Assembly (NCBI GenBank): GCA_016869975.1
Contig: VGCZ01000011.1
Coordinates: 1-64,000, forward strand
Direction of reading: 5' to 3'
Source: Alphaproteobacteria bacterium
GTDB taxonomy: Bacteria > Pseudomonadota > Alphaproteobacteria > Reyranellales > Reyranellaceae
DNA: 64,000 nucleotides
The translations under genes and the position numbers were made by a program. Position 1 is the first letter of the stretch. Each line of letters begins with the position of its first letter. The notes below the pieces were generated by a model. It saw only the letters and a list, made by a program, of their open reading frames with translations. It was not told the origin of the DNA and made no database searches. Below, piece by piece: positions 25,476 to 35,028 of this stretch.

Positions 25476-27332
25476 TCACTTCTTCTCGGCCGGCGCGTCG
25501 GGCGTCTTGGGCTGCTCGCTGGCGGCGGCGCCGACGGTCGGCTGGTCAAGCTCGGGGGTCAGGCCTTCGACCAGCTTGCGCTTGATGATGTCGATGCGGT
25601 CGGGTTCGGGCTTGCCGGCCAGCGCGCGTTCCCACTGGAAGCGCGCCTCGCGGCGGCGGCCGACATGCCAGTAGGCGTCGCCCAGATGGTCGACGATGGT
25701 GGCGTCGTCGGCCTTGAGCTGGATGGCGCGCTCCAGATACTCGACGGCGAGGTCGTACCTGCCCATCCGGTAATAGGCCCAGCCCACCGAGTCGGTGATC
25801 GCGCCATCGTCCGGCCGCTGCTTCAGCGCCCGCTGCAGCAGCGCCATGCCCTCCTCGAGGTTCTCGCCGCGGTCGATCCAGGTATAGCCGAGGTAGTTCA
25901 GCACGTAGGGCTGCTCGGGCAGCAGCTCGAGCGCACGCTTCAGGTCGGCCTCGGCGCCGGGCCAGTTCTTGGTGCGCTCGCGGCACATGCCGCGGCCGAA
26001 CCACAGCGCGGCATGGCGCGGCCCCGGTACGGTAACGCGCGCGATGGCAACATCGAAGGCCTTGGCCGCCTCGGCATAGCGCTCCTTGCTGCGCAGCAGG
26101 TCGCCCAGGGTCCAGGCCGCGTCGATGCGGTCGGGGCGCTCGTCGACCATGGTTTGCAGCGCTTTCACCGCGTCGTCGAGGCGTTCGGCCTCGACCATCG
26201 CCAGCGACGCGCGCAGGCGCGCGCGCCAGTAGAGCGGCGAGGCCTTCGGCACGGCGTCCAAGGTTTCGATCGACTTGCGCGGCGCGCCAAAGCTCTCGTA
26301 GACGTCGGCGATCACCAGGCGCGCGGTGTCGAGGCCAGGATTCAGCTCGAGCGCCAGGCGCATGAACATCAACACGCGCTCCTCGACACCCTCGATGCGC
26401 TGGCCGTTGATCACGCCGCCCGAACCGGCGAGCAGCGCGCCGAGATCGAACAGCGTCTCGCCGATCATGTCGGCCGGGCTCGGCGCCCTGGGCGTCTCGG
26501 TGCTGGCGATCAGCGCGTCCATCAGCACGGCTTCGGGATTGGCGTCGGCGAATTTCTTGAGGATCGCGCGTGCCTCGTCGGCCTTGCCGTTGCGGCGCAG
26601 GAAGGCCGTCAGCGTCATGACCGGCCGCAGCGCCGGGACCTCGCCTCTGGTTGCCGCGCGCAGGCCCTCCTCGGCGGCCGACTTGTCGCCCGCCATCTCG
26701 TCGATCAGGGCGGCATGCGTGCGCCAGGCGGGCATGAAGGGATCGTCGTCGCCCGGCTTCACCGTCGCCAGCCGCTCGCGCGCCGCGGTGAAATCCTTCT
26801 GCCCGGCCTTGAGCCAGGCTTCCGAGAAGGGCCTGAGGATGCCCGAGCTGCCGCGATCGCCGAGTTGCTCGAAATGCCTCTCGGCGGCCTTGTAGTCGCC
26901 TTTCTTGATCAGCGGCAGCGCCAGGACGAGGTTGGCGAAGCCGTCATCGGCCTTGCGCGCCAGCATCTTGGGCGCCAGTTCGGCGGCGGCCGTCAACCGC
27001 CCGCCGATGACGCGCTGGCGGAACGCCATGGTGAAGATCTCGGGATCGTCGGGCGCCTTGGCCAGCGCCGCCTCGGCCATGGTCAACGCAGTCTCGTGAT
27101 CGCGCCGCACCTCCGCCGCACGGCCGGCAAGGAACAGCCCGTCGACGCTCTGCTCGCGCCGCCCACGCGAACGCGCCGGCGGATCGGAGGCTTTGCTCGA
27201 CTGAGTAGTCTGGCTCTGCGCCAGGGCCGGCGCAGCCGGGCCCCGCCACTCCAGCCAGCCCCACACCGCGGCGCCGCCGGCCGCCACGAGAACCACCGCC
27301 GCGGCCGTCAAGCGTCCCAGCCTGTCCGTCAT
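25476..27332 (-). CDS. Tetratricopeptide-repeat protein, membrane-anchored
   Basis: A 618-residue protein. It has an N-terminal membrane segment (TAAAVVLVAAGGAAVWGW, about residues 9-26), then roughly ten TPR-like helical pairs to residue about 590, such as LNYLGYTWIDRGENLEEGMAL and DSVGWAYYRMGRYDLAVEYL, and a charged tail. It is predicted to face the periplasm and act as a scaffold. The gene precedes ispE on the same strand, a neighbourhood seen in other alphaproteobacteria. Start ATG 27332 has GGAGAGG upstream. No enzymatic motif is visible. Confidence 0.85.
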   Translation of the reverse strand: MTDRLGRLTAAAVVLVAAGGAAVWGWLEWRGPAAPALAQSQTTQSSKASDPPARSRGRREQSVDGLFLAGRAAEVRRDHETALTMAEAALAKAPDDPEIFTMAFRQRVIGGRLTAAAELAPKMLARKADDGFANLVLALPLIKKGDYKAAERHFEQLGDRGSSGILRPFSEAWLKAGQKDFTAARERLATVKPGDDDPFMPAWRTHAALIDEMAGDKSAAEEGLRAATRGEVPALRPVMTLTAFLRRNGKADEARAILKKFADANPEAVLMDALIASTETPRAPSPADMIGETLFDLGALLAGSGGVINGQRIEGVEERVLMFMRLALELNPGLDTARLVIADVYESFGAPRKSIETLDAVPKASPLYWRARLRASLAMVEAERLDDAVKALQTMVDERPDRIDAAWTLGDLLRSKERYAEAAKAFDVAIARVTVPGPRHAALWFGRGMCRERTKNWPGAEADLKRALELLPEQPYVLNYLGYTWIDRGENLEEGMALLQRALKQRPDDGAITDSVGWAYYRMGRYDLAVEYLERAIQLKADDATIVDHLGDAYWHVGRRREARFQWERALAGKPEPDRIDIIKRKLVEGLTPELDQPTVGAAASEQPKTPDAPAEKK

Positions 27333-27365
27333 GCCAACCCTCTCCGCCCGCGCGATCCCGGGCCG

Positions 27366-29021
27366 TCACATCCCTGGGTAATTGGGGCCTCCGCCGCCTT
27401 CCGGCACCGACCAATCGATGTTCTGCGACGGGTCCTTGATGTCGCAGGTCTTGCAGTGCACGCAGTTCTGCGCGTTGATCTGGAAGCGCGGCTGGTTGTT
27501 GTCGCCCTGGACGACCTCATACACGCCCGCCGGGCAATAGCGCTGCGCCGGCTCCGCCCAGCGCGGCAGGTTCACGCCGATCGGGATCGACGGATCGCGC
27601 AGCCGCAGATGGACCGGCTGATCCTCCTCGTGGTTGGTGCTCGACAGGAACACCGAGCTGAGCTTGTCGAAGCTCACCACGTTGTCCGGCTTGGGATACT
27701 GAATCGGCTTGAACTCGCTGGCCGGCTTGAGCGATTCGTGATCGGCCTTGCCGTGCTTGAGCGTCCACGGCAGGCGCATGCCGAGATCGTGCATCCACAT
27801 GTCGAAGCCGCCATAGAGCGTGCCCAGCGCCGTGCCCCATTTCAACGCCGGCTTGACGTTGCGTACCTTGTCGAGGTCCTTCCACAGCCAGGATCCGCGC
27901 AGCTTCTCGGGATAGTCGGCGAGTTCGTCGTGGCCGGTGCGGCCGGCCTTCAGCGCCTCGAAGGCCGACTCGGCGGCCAGCATGCCGCTCTTCATCGCGT
28001 TGTGGCTGCCCTTGATGCGCGGCACGTTGACGAAGCCGGCCGAGCAGCCGATCAGCGCGCCGCCGGGGAAGGTCAGCTTGGGAATCGACTGGAGGCCGCC
28101 TTCGTTGATGGCGCGCGCGCCATAGGCCAGCCGCTTGCCGCCCTCCAGATACTGGCGCACGTCGGGATGGGTCTTGAAGCGCTGGAACTCGTCAAACGGC
28201 GAGAGGTACGGGTTCTCGTAGTTGAGATGCACCACGAAGCCGACCGAGACCAGGTTCTCGCCGTAGTGGTACATGAACGAGCCGCCGCCGGTCTTGGTCT
28301 CGCTGAGCGGCCAGCCCTGCGTGTGCACGACCAGGCCCTTGCGGTGCTTGTCGGCGGGAATCTCCCAGACCTCCTTCATGCCGATGCCGAATTTCTGCGG
28401 CTCCACGCCCTCGCGCAGGTTGAACTTGGCGAACAGCATTTTCGCCAGCGAGCCGCGCACGCCCTCGGCGATAAAGGTGTACTTGGCGCGCAGCTCCATG
28501 CCCGGCGTGTAGCTGTCCTTCTTCTGGCCGTCCTTGCCAATGCCCATGTCGCCCGTCGCCACGCCGACGACGCTGCCGTCCTCGTCGTAGAGCACCTCGG
28601 CGGCGGCGAAGCCGGGATAGATCTCGACACCCAGCGCCTCGGCCTGGCCGGCGAGCCATTTGCAGAGGTTGCCCAGGCTGACGATGTAGTTGCCGTGGTT
28701 GCTCATCAGCCGCGGCATCAGGAATTCGGGAAACGTGATCGAGTTGGGCTGGGTCAGAAAGATGAAGCGGTCGTCGGTGACCTCGGTCTCGATCGGCGCG
28801 TCCTTGTCCTTCCAGTCCGGGATCAGCTCGTTGAGCGCGATCGGGTCGATCACGGCGCCCGAGAGGATATGCGCGCCGACCTCCGAGCCCTTCTCGATCA
28901 GACAGACCGAGACCTCGTGGCCTTGCTCGGCCGAGAGCTGCTTCAGCCGGATCGCCGCCGCCAGCCCGGCCGGGCCGCCGCCGACGATCACCACGTCATA
29001 CTCCATAGACTCGCGCGACAT
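27366..29021 (-). CDS. Electron transfer flavoprotein-ubiquinone oxidoreductase
   Basis: A 551-residue FAD and [4Fe-4S] enzyme of the inner membrane that passes electrons from ETF, reduced by acyl-CoA and other dehydrogenases, to ubiquinone. The FAD site is [17 protein letters not shown] near the N-terminus. The hallmark [20 protein letters not shown] follows. The C-terminal cluster ligands are in RYCPAGVYE and [14 protein letters not shown]. The length matches the family. It is followed on the same strand by the TPR and ispE genes, though coupling is doubtful. Supports fatty acid or amino acid oxidation. Confidence 0.95.
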   Translation of the reverse strand: MSRESMEYDVVIVGGGPAGLAAAIRLKQLSAEQGHEVSVCLIEKGSEVGAHILSGAVIDPIALNELIPDWKDKDAPIETEVTDDRFIFLTQPNSITFPEFLMPRLMSNHGNYIVSLGNLCKWLAGQAEALGVEIYPGFAAAEVLYDEDGSVVGVATGDMGIGKDGQKKDSYTPGMELRAKYTFIAEGVRGSLAKMLFAKFNLREGVEPQKFGIGMKEVWEIPADKHRKGLVVHTQGWPLSETKTGGGSFMYHYGENLVSVGFVVHLNYENPYLSPFDEFQRFKTHPDVRQYLEGGKRLAYGARAINEGGLQSIPKLTFPGGALIGCSAGFVNVPRIKGSHNAMKSGMLAAESAFEALKAGRTGHDELADYPEKLRGSWLWKDLDKVRNVKPALKWGTALGTLYGGFDMWMHDLGMRLPWTLKHGKADHESLKPASEFKPIQYPKPDNVVSFDKLSSVFLSSTNHEEDQPVHLRLRDPSIPIGVNLPRWAEPAQRYCPAGVYEVVQGDNNQPRFQINAQNCVHCKTCDIKDPSQNIDWSVPEGGGGPNYPGM

Positions 29022-29131
29022 TCGCGATCTCCTGCAGCCCCATCTATGGCCGGCATCCGGCCGGCCGTTCCATCCGTCAGTTCGTCGCGGACTGATAGCT
29101 TACCCGGCGCCGCGACGCCACCGCCGCCCCC

Positions 29132-29776
29132 TCACTCCGTACGGGCGGAGAATTCCTGATCCCTTTTGGGGATCAGGTCGTACGGCAGGGCGAATCCGGC
29201 CATGGCCTGCAGCCGCGTCGCCCAGTTCCGTAGGTTGGGCCGCCCATCCATCGACATCCCGCCCTCGGCCATGAACACCATGCGGCCCCAACAACCGATG
29301 TCAGCGATCGTGCAAGATTCGCCCACCAGCCAATCACGGCCCTCCAACGCCTTGTCGATGAAGTCCAGCGCGCCCTCAGCCAGCGGGCGGAAATAGTCCA
29401 TCACCGCCGGGTCGACCTGCCGGAAGCGGCTGTAGTGGCGCACCTTGGCGACATTGGTGATGGCGTCGTTCTCCCACGACAGCCATTCGCGTGCGCGCCA
29501 GCGATCCTGCTCTGTGCGGCCCTCGAAACGGCCCGTCGTGCGCGCGAGGTAGTCGAGCACCACGTTGGACTGCACGATCAGCAGGCCGCGATGGGCCAGG
29601 ACGGGCACCTGGCCATAGCGATTGATCGCCAGGTGGGCGGCCTCCTTCTGCGCGCCCTTCTTCAGGTTGACGGTGCGGAAGGAGAACGGCAGGCCGCTCA
29701 GCGACAGGAACAACATCGGCTTGTAGGACGAGCTCGAGGTGAAGCTGCCGTACAGGGTCAGGCGATCATCGGTCAT
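29132..29776 (-). CDS. Glutathione S-transferase family protein
   Basis: A 214-residue cytosolic GST. The N-terminal thioredoxin-like domain has the cis-proline loop YGQVPVLAHRG and the glutathione gamma-Glu contact in LIVQSNVVLDYLA. The C-terminal helical domain follows from about residue 85. Start ATG 29776 is preceded by GGAGG. A catalytic Ser or Tyr is suggested by the N-terminal YGSFTSSSSYKPM. The substrate is not evident; neighbours are unrelated. Confidence 0.85.
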   Translation of the reverse strand: MTDDRLTLYGSFTSSSSYKPMLFLSLSGLPFSFRTVNLKKGAQKEAAHLAINRYGQVPVLAHRGLLIVQSNVVLDYLARTTGRFEGRTEQDRWRAREWLSWENDAITNVAKVRHYSRFRQVDPAVMDYFRPLAEGALDFIDKALEGRDWLVGESCTIADIGCWGRMVFMAEGGMSMDGRPNLRNWATRLQAMAGFALPYDLIPKRDQEFSARTE

Positions 29777-29855
29777 GCGACCTCCGGGTCATCGACTATC
29801 GTAGCCCGACATGCCATGAGGCGGCACGCACCACGCCCAGCCCGGGAGTCCAGCC

Positions 29856-30278
29856 ATGATCGGCAAGCTGAACCATGTCGGCGTCGCCACGCCCTCGATC
29901 GAGCAATCGGTGAAGCTCTATCGCGAAGTGTTCGGCGCCACCTCAGTGACGGAGAAGTGGTCGATGCCCGAGCAGGGCGTCTGGGTCTGCTTCGTCAACC
30001 TGCCCAATGCGCAGATCGAGCTGATCGAGCCCTATGGCGAGAATTCGCCGATCACGGCGTTCCTGGCCAAGAATCCCAAAGGCGGCCAGCACCATGTCTG
30101 CTTCGAGGTCGAGAACATCTATGCCGCGCGCGACGAGATGCGCGCCAAGGGCATGACCGTGCTGGGCACGGGCGAGCCGCGCATCGGCGCGCATGGCACG
30201 CCGGTGATCTTCCTGCATCCGAAGGATCTGGGCGGCGTCCTCATCGAGCTGATGGAGACACCGAAAGCGGCGCACTGA
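29856..30278 (+). CDS. mce: Methylmalonyl-CoA epimerase
   Basis: A 140-residue vicinal-oxygen-chelate protein. Metal ligands are His7 in KLNHVGVAT, Glu in AQIELIEPYG, His in GGQHHVCFEV and Glu in VLIELMET. It interconverts (2S)- and (2R)-methylmalonyl-CoA between propionyl-CoA carboxylase and methylmalonyl-CoA mutase. Divergent from the GST gene; the small DUF6481 gene converges on it. Confidence 0.93.
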   Translation: MIGKLNHVGVATPSIEQSVKLYREVFGATSVTEKWSMPEQGVWVCFVNLPNAQIELIEPYGENSPITAFLAKNPKGGQHHVCFEVENIYAARDEMRAKGMTVLGTGEPRIGAHGTPVIFLHPKDLGGVLIELMETPKAAH

Positions 30279-30300
30279 ACGCGCGCCGCTCAGCCGACGC

Positions 30301-30702
30301 CTACGCGTCCTGGCTGGCGCCGCCGGAGAGCCAAGACAGGTCGCGGACCTTGCGGCCCTTGCGCGCCGCCAGCTGGGCCTCGCGCTTCGCCTGACGTTCA
30401 GCTTCGAGAGCCGCCGCGCGCGCCTCGCGTTCCGCCTTATCGGCGGCCTCGCGCGCGGCCTTGTCGGCGGCGATGCGCTCTTCCTCGGCCTTGCGGGCGG
30501 CTTCGGCCGCGAGCCGCTCGGACTCCTTGGCGGCGAGGCGCTCGTTGCGCGCCTTGATGATCGCCTCTCGGGCGGCACGCCTCTCCAGCGTGGCCGGGTC
30601 GTCGGCGTTGAGCTTCGCCTTCGCCTTTTCCAGCAGGGCCTTCTTGGCCTGCGCGGCCGCGCTCAAGCGGTCCTGGAAACCCCTGTCATTCGGTGAAAAC
30701 AT
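30301..30702 (-). CDS. DUF6481-type charged coiled-coil protein
   Basis: A 133-residue protein, almost entirely a highly charged helix rich in Ala, Glu, Lys and Arg (residues 15-115), ending in a conserved-looking KVRDLSWLSGG. This matches the small alphaproteobacterial DUF6481 family of unknown function. The coiled coil suggests oligomerisation or nucleic-acid contact by its basic face. It lies downstream of the cold shock gene on the same strand, but a terminator hairpin stands between them. Confidence 0.75.
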   Translation of the reverse strand: MFSPNDRGFQDRLSAAAQAKKALLEKAKAKLNADDPATLERRAAREAIIKARNERLAAKESERLAAEAARKAEEERIAADKAAREAADKAEREARAAALEAERQAKREAQLAARKGRKVRDLSWLSGGASQDA

Positions 30703-30796
30703 TCAATCCGATCCTGACCGTTGTCGATGACGATGCGCTGCATAGCGTATCGCCGGTCTGTTACGGAAGGGTGTAAGTGTAAGACCTTCCATGCAA

Positions 30797-30820
30797 AAGC
30801 CGCCCCTCGCGGGGCGGCTT
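30797..30820 (-). terminator. Rho-independent terminator after the cold shock gene
   Basis: On the minus strand AAGCCGCCCC, loop GCGA and GGGGCGGCTT form a perfect 10-bp stem followed by TTTTGC. It begins 15 bases after the cold shock stop codon. Confidence 0.85.
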
Positions 30821-30834
30821 CGCTGTCTTCGGAC

Positions 30835-31044
30835 TTACGCCAGCTCGATGGTCGAGACGGCGATCTTGCCGCTGCGGCGGTCCTCGGCGGTGTCGAACGA
30901 CACCTTCTGGCCGTCGGCCAGGCCGCGGATGCCGGCGCGCTCCAGGGCGGTGGCGTGGACGAAGACGTCCTTGCCGCCGTTGTCCGGCTGGATGAAGCCG
31001 AAGCCCTTGGTGGCGTTGTAGAACTTGACGGTACCCGTGATCAT
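30835..31044 (-). CDS. Cold shock protein (CspA family)
   Basis: A 69-residue single cold shock domain. RNP1 is KGFGFIQ and RNP2 is VFVHATAL, both used to bind single-stranded RNA or DNA. It serves as an RNA chaperone at low temperature or in stationary phase. The 204-base gap upstream to the next gene is long enough for the structured 5' leader usual for csp mRNAs, though no specific fold was resolved. Terminated by the hairpin at 30797-30820. Start ATG 31044 has AAAGGG upstream. Confidence 0.95.
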   Translation of the reverse strand: MITGTVKFYNATKGFGFIQPDNGGKDVFVHATALERAGIRGLADGQKVSFDTAEDRRSGKIAVSTIELA

Positions 31045-31248
31045 GGGAACCCTTTCGATTGAAAACAGTCGTTACGATGAGCCGAACGCGCGCCAAAGCG
31101 CGCGTGCGGCCCGGTTAGTCGATGTTTGGAGAGCGTCTGATCGTGCGCCTGGCATCACGCTTCAGGCGAAACGGCCCGATAGTCCGGCCAAATGTCGATA
31201 GCGCCCATATAGGCAGTTCCGCGCGATCTGACAAGGGCTTGGGAAAAC

Positions 31249-32175
31249 ATGCCGATGGACGTGTTAACTCGGCCGGATCATCCTGCGCGGCCGATGAACG
31301 TGTACCCTCCCCTCACCGATCCCGTCGCCCTGCTGCGCTGGTACGCCGATGCCGGCGTCGAGGACTGCAGCCTGGAGGAGGCGCAGGATCGCTATGCGCT
31401 CTCGGCCCGCCCGGCGGCGGCCGCGACCGCACCGCCACCGGTCCAGCCGGCACCGGCGCGCGGCATGGGCGAGACGCCGTCGGCGCCGACTGCACCCGTC
31501 GAACCGCCGCGACGCGCCCCGGTACCGCTGGAGTCGCCGCGCCAGGTCGAGGACGCTCGTGCCGCGGCGGCCAGCGCCACCACCTTGGCCGAACTCGAGG
31601 CTGTGATCCGCGCCTTCGAGGGCTGCACGCTCAAGCGCCTGGCCAAGAACACCGTGTTCGCCGACGGCGTACCCGGCGCGCCCGTGATGATCGTGGGCGA
31701 GGCGCCGGGCGAGGACGAGGACCGACTGGGCAAGCCCTTCGTCGGCGTCAGCGGCCAGTTGATGGACCGCATGTTCGCGGCCATCGGCATGAGCCGCGAG
31801 CGCGATCTCTACATCACCAACATCCTGCCCTGGCGGCCACCGGGCAATCGCACACCCAGCGTCGGCGACAGCGCCATCTGCGTCGCCTTCGCGCGCCGCC
31901 ATGTCGAGCTGGCGCGGCCCAAGATCCTGGTGCTGGCTGGCGGCGTGGCGGCCAAGAACATGCTGGAGACCGAGCAGGGCATCACCCGGCTGCGCGGCAA
32001 GTGGTTCGACTACACCCTGCCCGATGGCACGCGCATCCCCGCCATGCCGCTCTACCACCCCGCCTATCTGCTGCGCACTCCGGGCGGCAAGCGGCAGGCG
32101 TGGATGGACTTGATCGCGGTGGCGAAACGGCTGGAAGTTCTTGCTGGGACCGCCGGCGTCTCGCCGGCATCATAA
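31249..32175 (+). CDS. Uracil-DNA glycosylase family 4
   Basis: A 308-residue protein. The first 110 residues are a variable, Ala/Pro-rich extension. The catalytic domain has GEAPGEDEDRLGKPFVG (motif A, with the loop typical of family 4), the LPWRPPGNRTP segment and the C-terminal HPAYLLR motif. Family 4 enzymes excise uracil from DNA and carry a [4Fe-4S] cluster; Cys in EGCTLKRLAKN and others could be ligands. The last nine residues (GTAGVSPAS) are encoded by a dispersed GCCGGCG repeat, so the ancestral stop was probably slightly different. An alternative start is ATG 31294. Confidence 0.88.
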   Translation: MPMDVLTRPDHPARPMNVYPPLTDPVALLRWYADAGVEDCSLEEAQDRYALSARPAAAATAPPPVQPAPARGMGETPSAPTAPVEPPRRAPVPLESPRQVEDARAAAASATTLAELEAVIRAFEGCTLKRLAKNTVFADGVPGAPVMIVGEAPGEDEDRLGKPFVGVSGQLMDRMFAAIGMSRERDLYITNILPWRPPGNRTPSVGDSAICVAFARRHVELARPKILVLAGGVAAKNMLETEQGITRLRGKWFDYTLPDGTRIPAMPLYHPAYLLRTPGGKRQAWMDLIAVAKRLEVLAGTAGVSPAS

Positions 32176-32201
32176 AGAGGGCCGGCGAAACGCCGGCGGT
32201 C
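32148..32201. repeat. 21-base inverted repeat of the GCCGGCG family overlapping the UDG stop
   Basis: Arms 32148-32168 and 32181-32201 are complementary with one mismatch around 12 bases. The left arm lies inside the coding end of the UDG gene and the right arm 28 bases before the next start. Same family as 21694-21739. Confidence 0.75.
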
Positions 32202-32228
32202 GCAAAGAGCGAAACGGAGGAACGGTCG

Positions 32229-33416
32229 ATGCCCTACGCCACGGGACGCGTGATTCACGACGCCGACGCGCACATCATGGAGACGCCGGGCTTCCTGAAC
32301 GACTATCTCGACGCGCGATCGCGCGCGATCGTTACCGACACGGTGCTGTTCCCGCGCCGCGAGGGCTTTCATGCGGCGCGCGAGAAGCGCGCGGCGGAGA
32401 TGGGCGCGGAGGCCTTCGACGACACGCAGGTCATGCTGCGCAAGAACTGGGATGCGCTGGGCTCGTACAAGAAGCAGGACCGGCCGCGCTCGATCGACCT
32501 GCTGGGTTTCGCCAGCCAGCTGATGTTCACCACGGCGCTGCTCAACTACTCCAACGTGCTGGAGGGCGGCGACGATCTCGACCTGACCTACGCCGTGGCC
32601 AACGCGCACACGCGGCACATGATCGATTTCTGCGCCGTCGACCGCCGCCTGCTGCCCACCGCCTATATCCCGCTGGCCGATTTTGAGCGCACGGCCAAGG
32701 CCGCGGGTGAGGCGCTGAAGCTGGGCGCCAAGGCGCTGATGATCCCCTCGCGCTGCCCGACGCACCACTCGCCCAGCCACATCGCCTTCGATCCGCTGTG
32801 GGCGCAGGCGCAGGAGGCGGGCATCCCAATCGTCTTCCATGTCGGCGGCGGCGGAAAGCTCATCGATCCGGCCTATTTCAACAACGGCCTGCCGCCGGTG
32901 CCCGACTTCCACGGCGGCGACGACAATTTCAAGTCGATCGACTACATGGCGATCGGCATCCCGCCGATGCAGGCGCTGACCGCGCTGATCATCGACCGCG
33001 TGCTCGACCGCTTCCCTGGGCTGATGATCGGCGTGATCGAGCAGGGCGCCTCGTGGGTGCCGGGCTGGATGCGCAACATGGACAGCGCGCACAACGCCTT
33101 CTTCAAGAACGAGGAGCGGCTGCAGAAGATGTCGCTGAAGCCCTCGGAATTCGTGAAGCGCCAGGTGCGAGTCACGCCCTATCCGCACGAGGACACCGGC
33201 TGGATCATCGCCAATAGCGGCGACGGCGTCTGCCTGTTCTCCTCCGACTACCCGCATGTCGAGGGCGGCCGCAATCCGATCAAGCGCTTTGAAGTCTCGA
33301 TGGACGCGGCGAACATCACGCCGCGCCAGCGCGACCTGTTCTATCGCGACAATTTCATCGAGCTGATGGGTGAAGGCTTGGCAGAAGACCTGCGCTATCC
33401 GAGGGTCGCGGCCTGA
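32229..33416 (+). CDS. Amidohydrolase family 2 protein
   Basis: A 395-residue TIM-barrel metalloenzyme. The N-terminal metal motif DADAHIMETP stands where most members have DxHxH. Further barrel ligands are His in PIVFHVGGGG and Asp in LFSSDYPHVEGG near the C-terminus. Family 2 amidohydrolases include aromatic acid decarboxylases and hydrolases of ring-cleavage products; the substrate is not evident. GGAGG precedes the ATG at 32229. It follows the UDG gene by 53 bases across a repeat and may be independently transcribed. Confidence 0.82.
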   Translation: MPYATGRVIHDADAHIMETPGFLNDYLDARSRAIVTDTVLFPRREGFHAAREKRAAEMGAEAFDDTQVMLRKNWDALGSYKKQDRPRSIDLLGFASQLMFTTALLNYSNVLEGGDDLDLTYAVANAHTRHMIDFCAVDRRLLPTAYIPLADFERTAKAAGEALKLGAKALMIPSRCPTHHSPSHIAFDPLWAQAQEAGIPIVFHVGGGGKLIDPAYFNNGLPPVPDFHGGDDNFKSIDYMAIGIPPMQALTALIIDRVLDRFPGLMIGVIEQGASWVPGWMRNMDSAHNAFFKNEERLQKMSLKPSEFVKRQVRVTPYPHEDTGWIIANSGDGVCLFSSDYPHVEGGRNPIKRFEVSMDAANITPRQRDLFYRDNFIELMGEGLAEDLRYPRVAA

Positions 33417-33419
33417 TCC

Positions 33420-33866
33420 TCACCGGATGGTCGCCCAGAAGGCGAGCTGGTCGGAGAAATCGTTGTCCGCGGATGGACCGCTCCAGGTCGTCAAGCCGGC
33501 ATTGCCCTGCGTGAGGTCGTTGCGCGCGCTCGACACGCGCAGCAGGTGCGTGTCGGTGCGGTGCATGATGAACAGCTGCCGCGCCGGATCGTGCGAGAAG
33601 AACACCAGCCCATCGCTTTGCCGCGGCGTGACGACAGCGAGACTGTATTCGATGCCGCCGCGCTTGTAGCTGGTCTGGTGGGTGACGATCTTGTGGGTGA
33701 AGCCCAGGGGTTCCGGCCGTGCAAACGTCACCGTCTGTGGATCGCCAAGCGCCTCCCTGATCAAGCGCTCCATTTGTGCCGCACTGGGCCTCGACTGGGC
33801 CAACGCCGCGGACGACAGGGCCAGCAGCGCCGTGGCCAGGAACGCGAGCGCCATTCGTCTCATCAT
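33420..33866 (-). CDS. Secreted protein of unknown function
   Basis: I do not recognise this 148-residue protein. It has a clear signal peptide (MMRRMALAFLATALLALSSA, cleaved after ALAQ), so it is periplasmic or secreted. The mature part of about 120 residues is mostly predicted beta with no cysteines and no evident catalytic motif; VFFSHDPARQLFIMHRTDTH is its most distinctive stretch. GAGGAGA lies about 8 bases before the tandem ATGs at 33866. It is 11 bases downstream of the persulfide dioxygenase-rhodanese gene on the same strand, so the two are probably co-transcribed. Confidence 0.7.
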   Translation of the reverse strand: MMRRMALAFLATALLALSSAALAQSRPSAAQMERLIREALGDPQTVTFARPEPLGFTHKIVTHQTSYKRGGIEYSLAVVTPRQSDGLVFFSHDPARQLFIMHRTDTHLLRVSSARNDLTQGNAGLTTWSGPSADNDFSDQLAFWATIR

Positions 33867-33877
33867 CGCGTGTCTCC

Positions 33878-34951
33878 TCAAATCCCCTCGCCGTCGGTGC
33901 CGTGACCGTCGGTGCGCCAGCGCAGCATGCCGCCGGCGAGGTTGGCAGTATCGGTGAAGCCGGCGCCGCGCAAGATGGCGATGGCCTGCGCCGAGCGGCT
34001 GCCCGCGCGGCACACCGCGACGATCGGCTTGTCGCGAGAAAGCTCGCCCGCGCGCGCCTTGAGCTGGCCCAGCGGAATCAGCGTGGCGCCAGGAACGTGA
34101 CCCAGCGGCCCGTCGAACTCCTCCGGCTCGCGCACGTCGAGTACCTGGACCTTGCCGAGATGCTCCTCCAGCGCGTGGCCCTGGATCTCCCAGATGCCGC
34201 CGAAGGTATAGCGCAGCGGCGCCCAGTCGGGGTCGGCGAGCGCGTTGGCTTCGTTCTCCGGCCGGCCGCATTTGAGGTTGGCCGGCACCGCCACATCGAG
34301 CTGCTTGGGATGCGGCAGGTTGAGGTTGGCCATGTGGCCGGCGAAATCGCCGATCGCCACGTCGCCGCCCAGCCGCGGATTGAAGCGGCTTTCCTCGCGT
34401 ACCGAGGTGACGGTGTGCCCCTTGTAGTCGTGCGCCGGATACAGCAGGCAGCCGGCCGGCAAGGTGAGAATGCGATCGTGCACCGAGCGGTACATCGCGC
34501 GCGCGTCGCCCTGCTGGAAATCGGTGCGGCCGCTGCCGCGGATCAGCAGGCAGTCGCCGGTGAAGGCCATCGCATGATCGTCGAGGACGTAAGTCAGGCA
34601 GCCATTGGTGTGGCCCGGCGTGGCGCGCACCTCCAGGTACCGGCGGCCGAAGGCGACGCGATCGCCATGCTCAAGGCAGCGGTCCGCGCCCTCGGCGCCA
34701 CTGGCTTTCGACAGCGCGATGGCGCCGCCCAGCCGGCGGCGCAGCAGCCACGCGCCGGTGACATGGTCGGCGTGCACGTGGGTCTCCAGGATCGCCACCA
34801 GCTTCAGCTCGAGCTCACTGATCAGCGCGGCGTCGCGACGCGCCTGCTCGAAGACCGGATCGATGATCACCGCCTCGCGCGTGTCGGCGCAGCCCAGAAG
34901 GTAGGTGTAGGTCGACGAGACGGGGTCGAAGAGCTGACGAAACACAAGCAT
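33878..34951 (-). CDS. Persulfide dioxygenase-rhodanese fusion (ETHE1-like + rhodanese)
   Basis: 357 residues from ATG 34951; GTG 34960 is also possible. Residues 1-235 are a metallo-beta-lactamase-fold ETHE1-like domain: THVHADH (His58, His60, Asp62, His63), His114 in TPGHTNG, Asp133 in FTGDCL and His174 in YPAHDYKG. The single-iron site of persulfide dioxygenases uses two His and one Asp. Residues 255-350 are a rhodanese domain with active Cys in VAVCRAGSRSAQ. Such fusions oxidise glutathione persulfide to sulfite and pass sulfane sulfur to sulfite or thiols. It supports a sulfide or thiol detoxification role. Confidence 0.88.
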   Translation of the reverse strand: MLVFRQLFDPVSSTYTYLLGCADTREAVIIDPVFEQARRDAALISELELKLVAILETHVHADHVTGAWLLRRRLGGAIALSKASGAEGADRCLEHGDRVAFGRRYLEVRATPGHTNGCLTYVLDDHAMAFTGDCLLIRGSGRTDFQQGDARAMYRSVHDRILTLPAGCLLYPAHDYKGHTVTSVREESRFNPRLGGDVAIGDFAGHMANLNLPHPKQLDVAVPANLKCGRPENEANALADPDWAPLRYTFGGIWEIQGHALEEHLGKVQVLDVREPEEFDGPLGHVPGATLIPLGQLKARAGELSRDKPIVAVCRAGSRSAQAIAILRGAGFTDTANLAGGMLRWRTDGHGTDGEGI

Positions 34952-35028
34952 GGGCGCCACGTCAGCACCGCGCGCGCGGGCTGTCCAGCGTCACGCGAGG
35001 CTTGCATGCGGGCGCCTGACAGTGTGCG

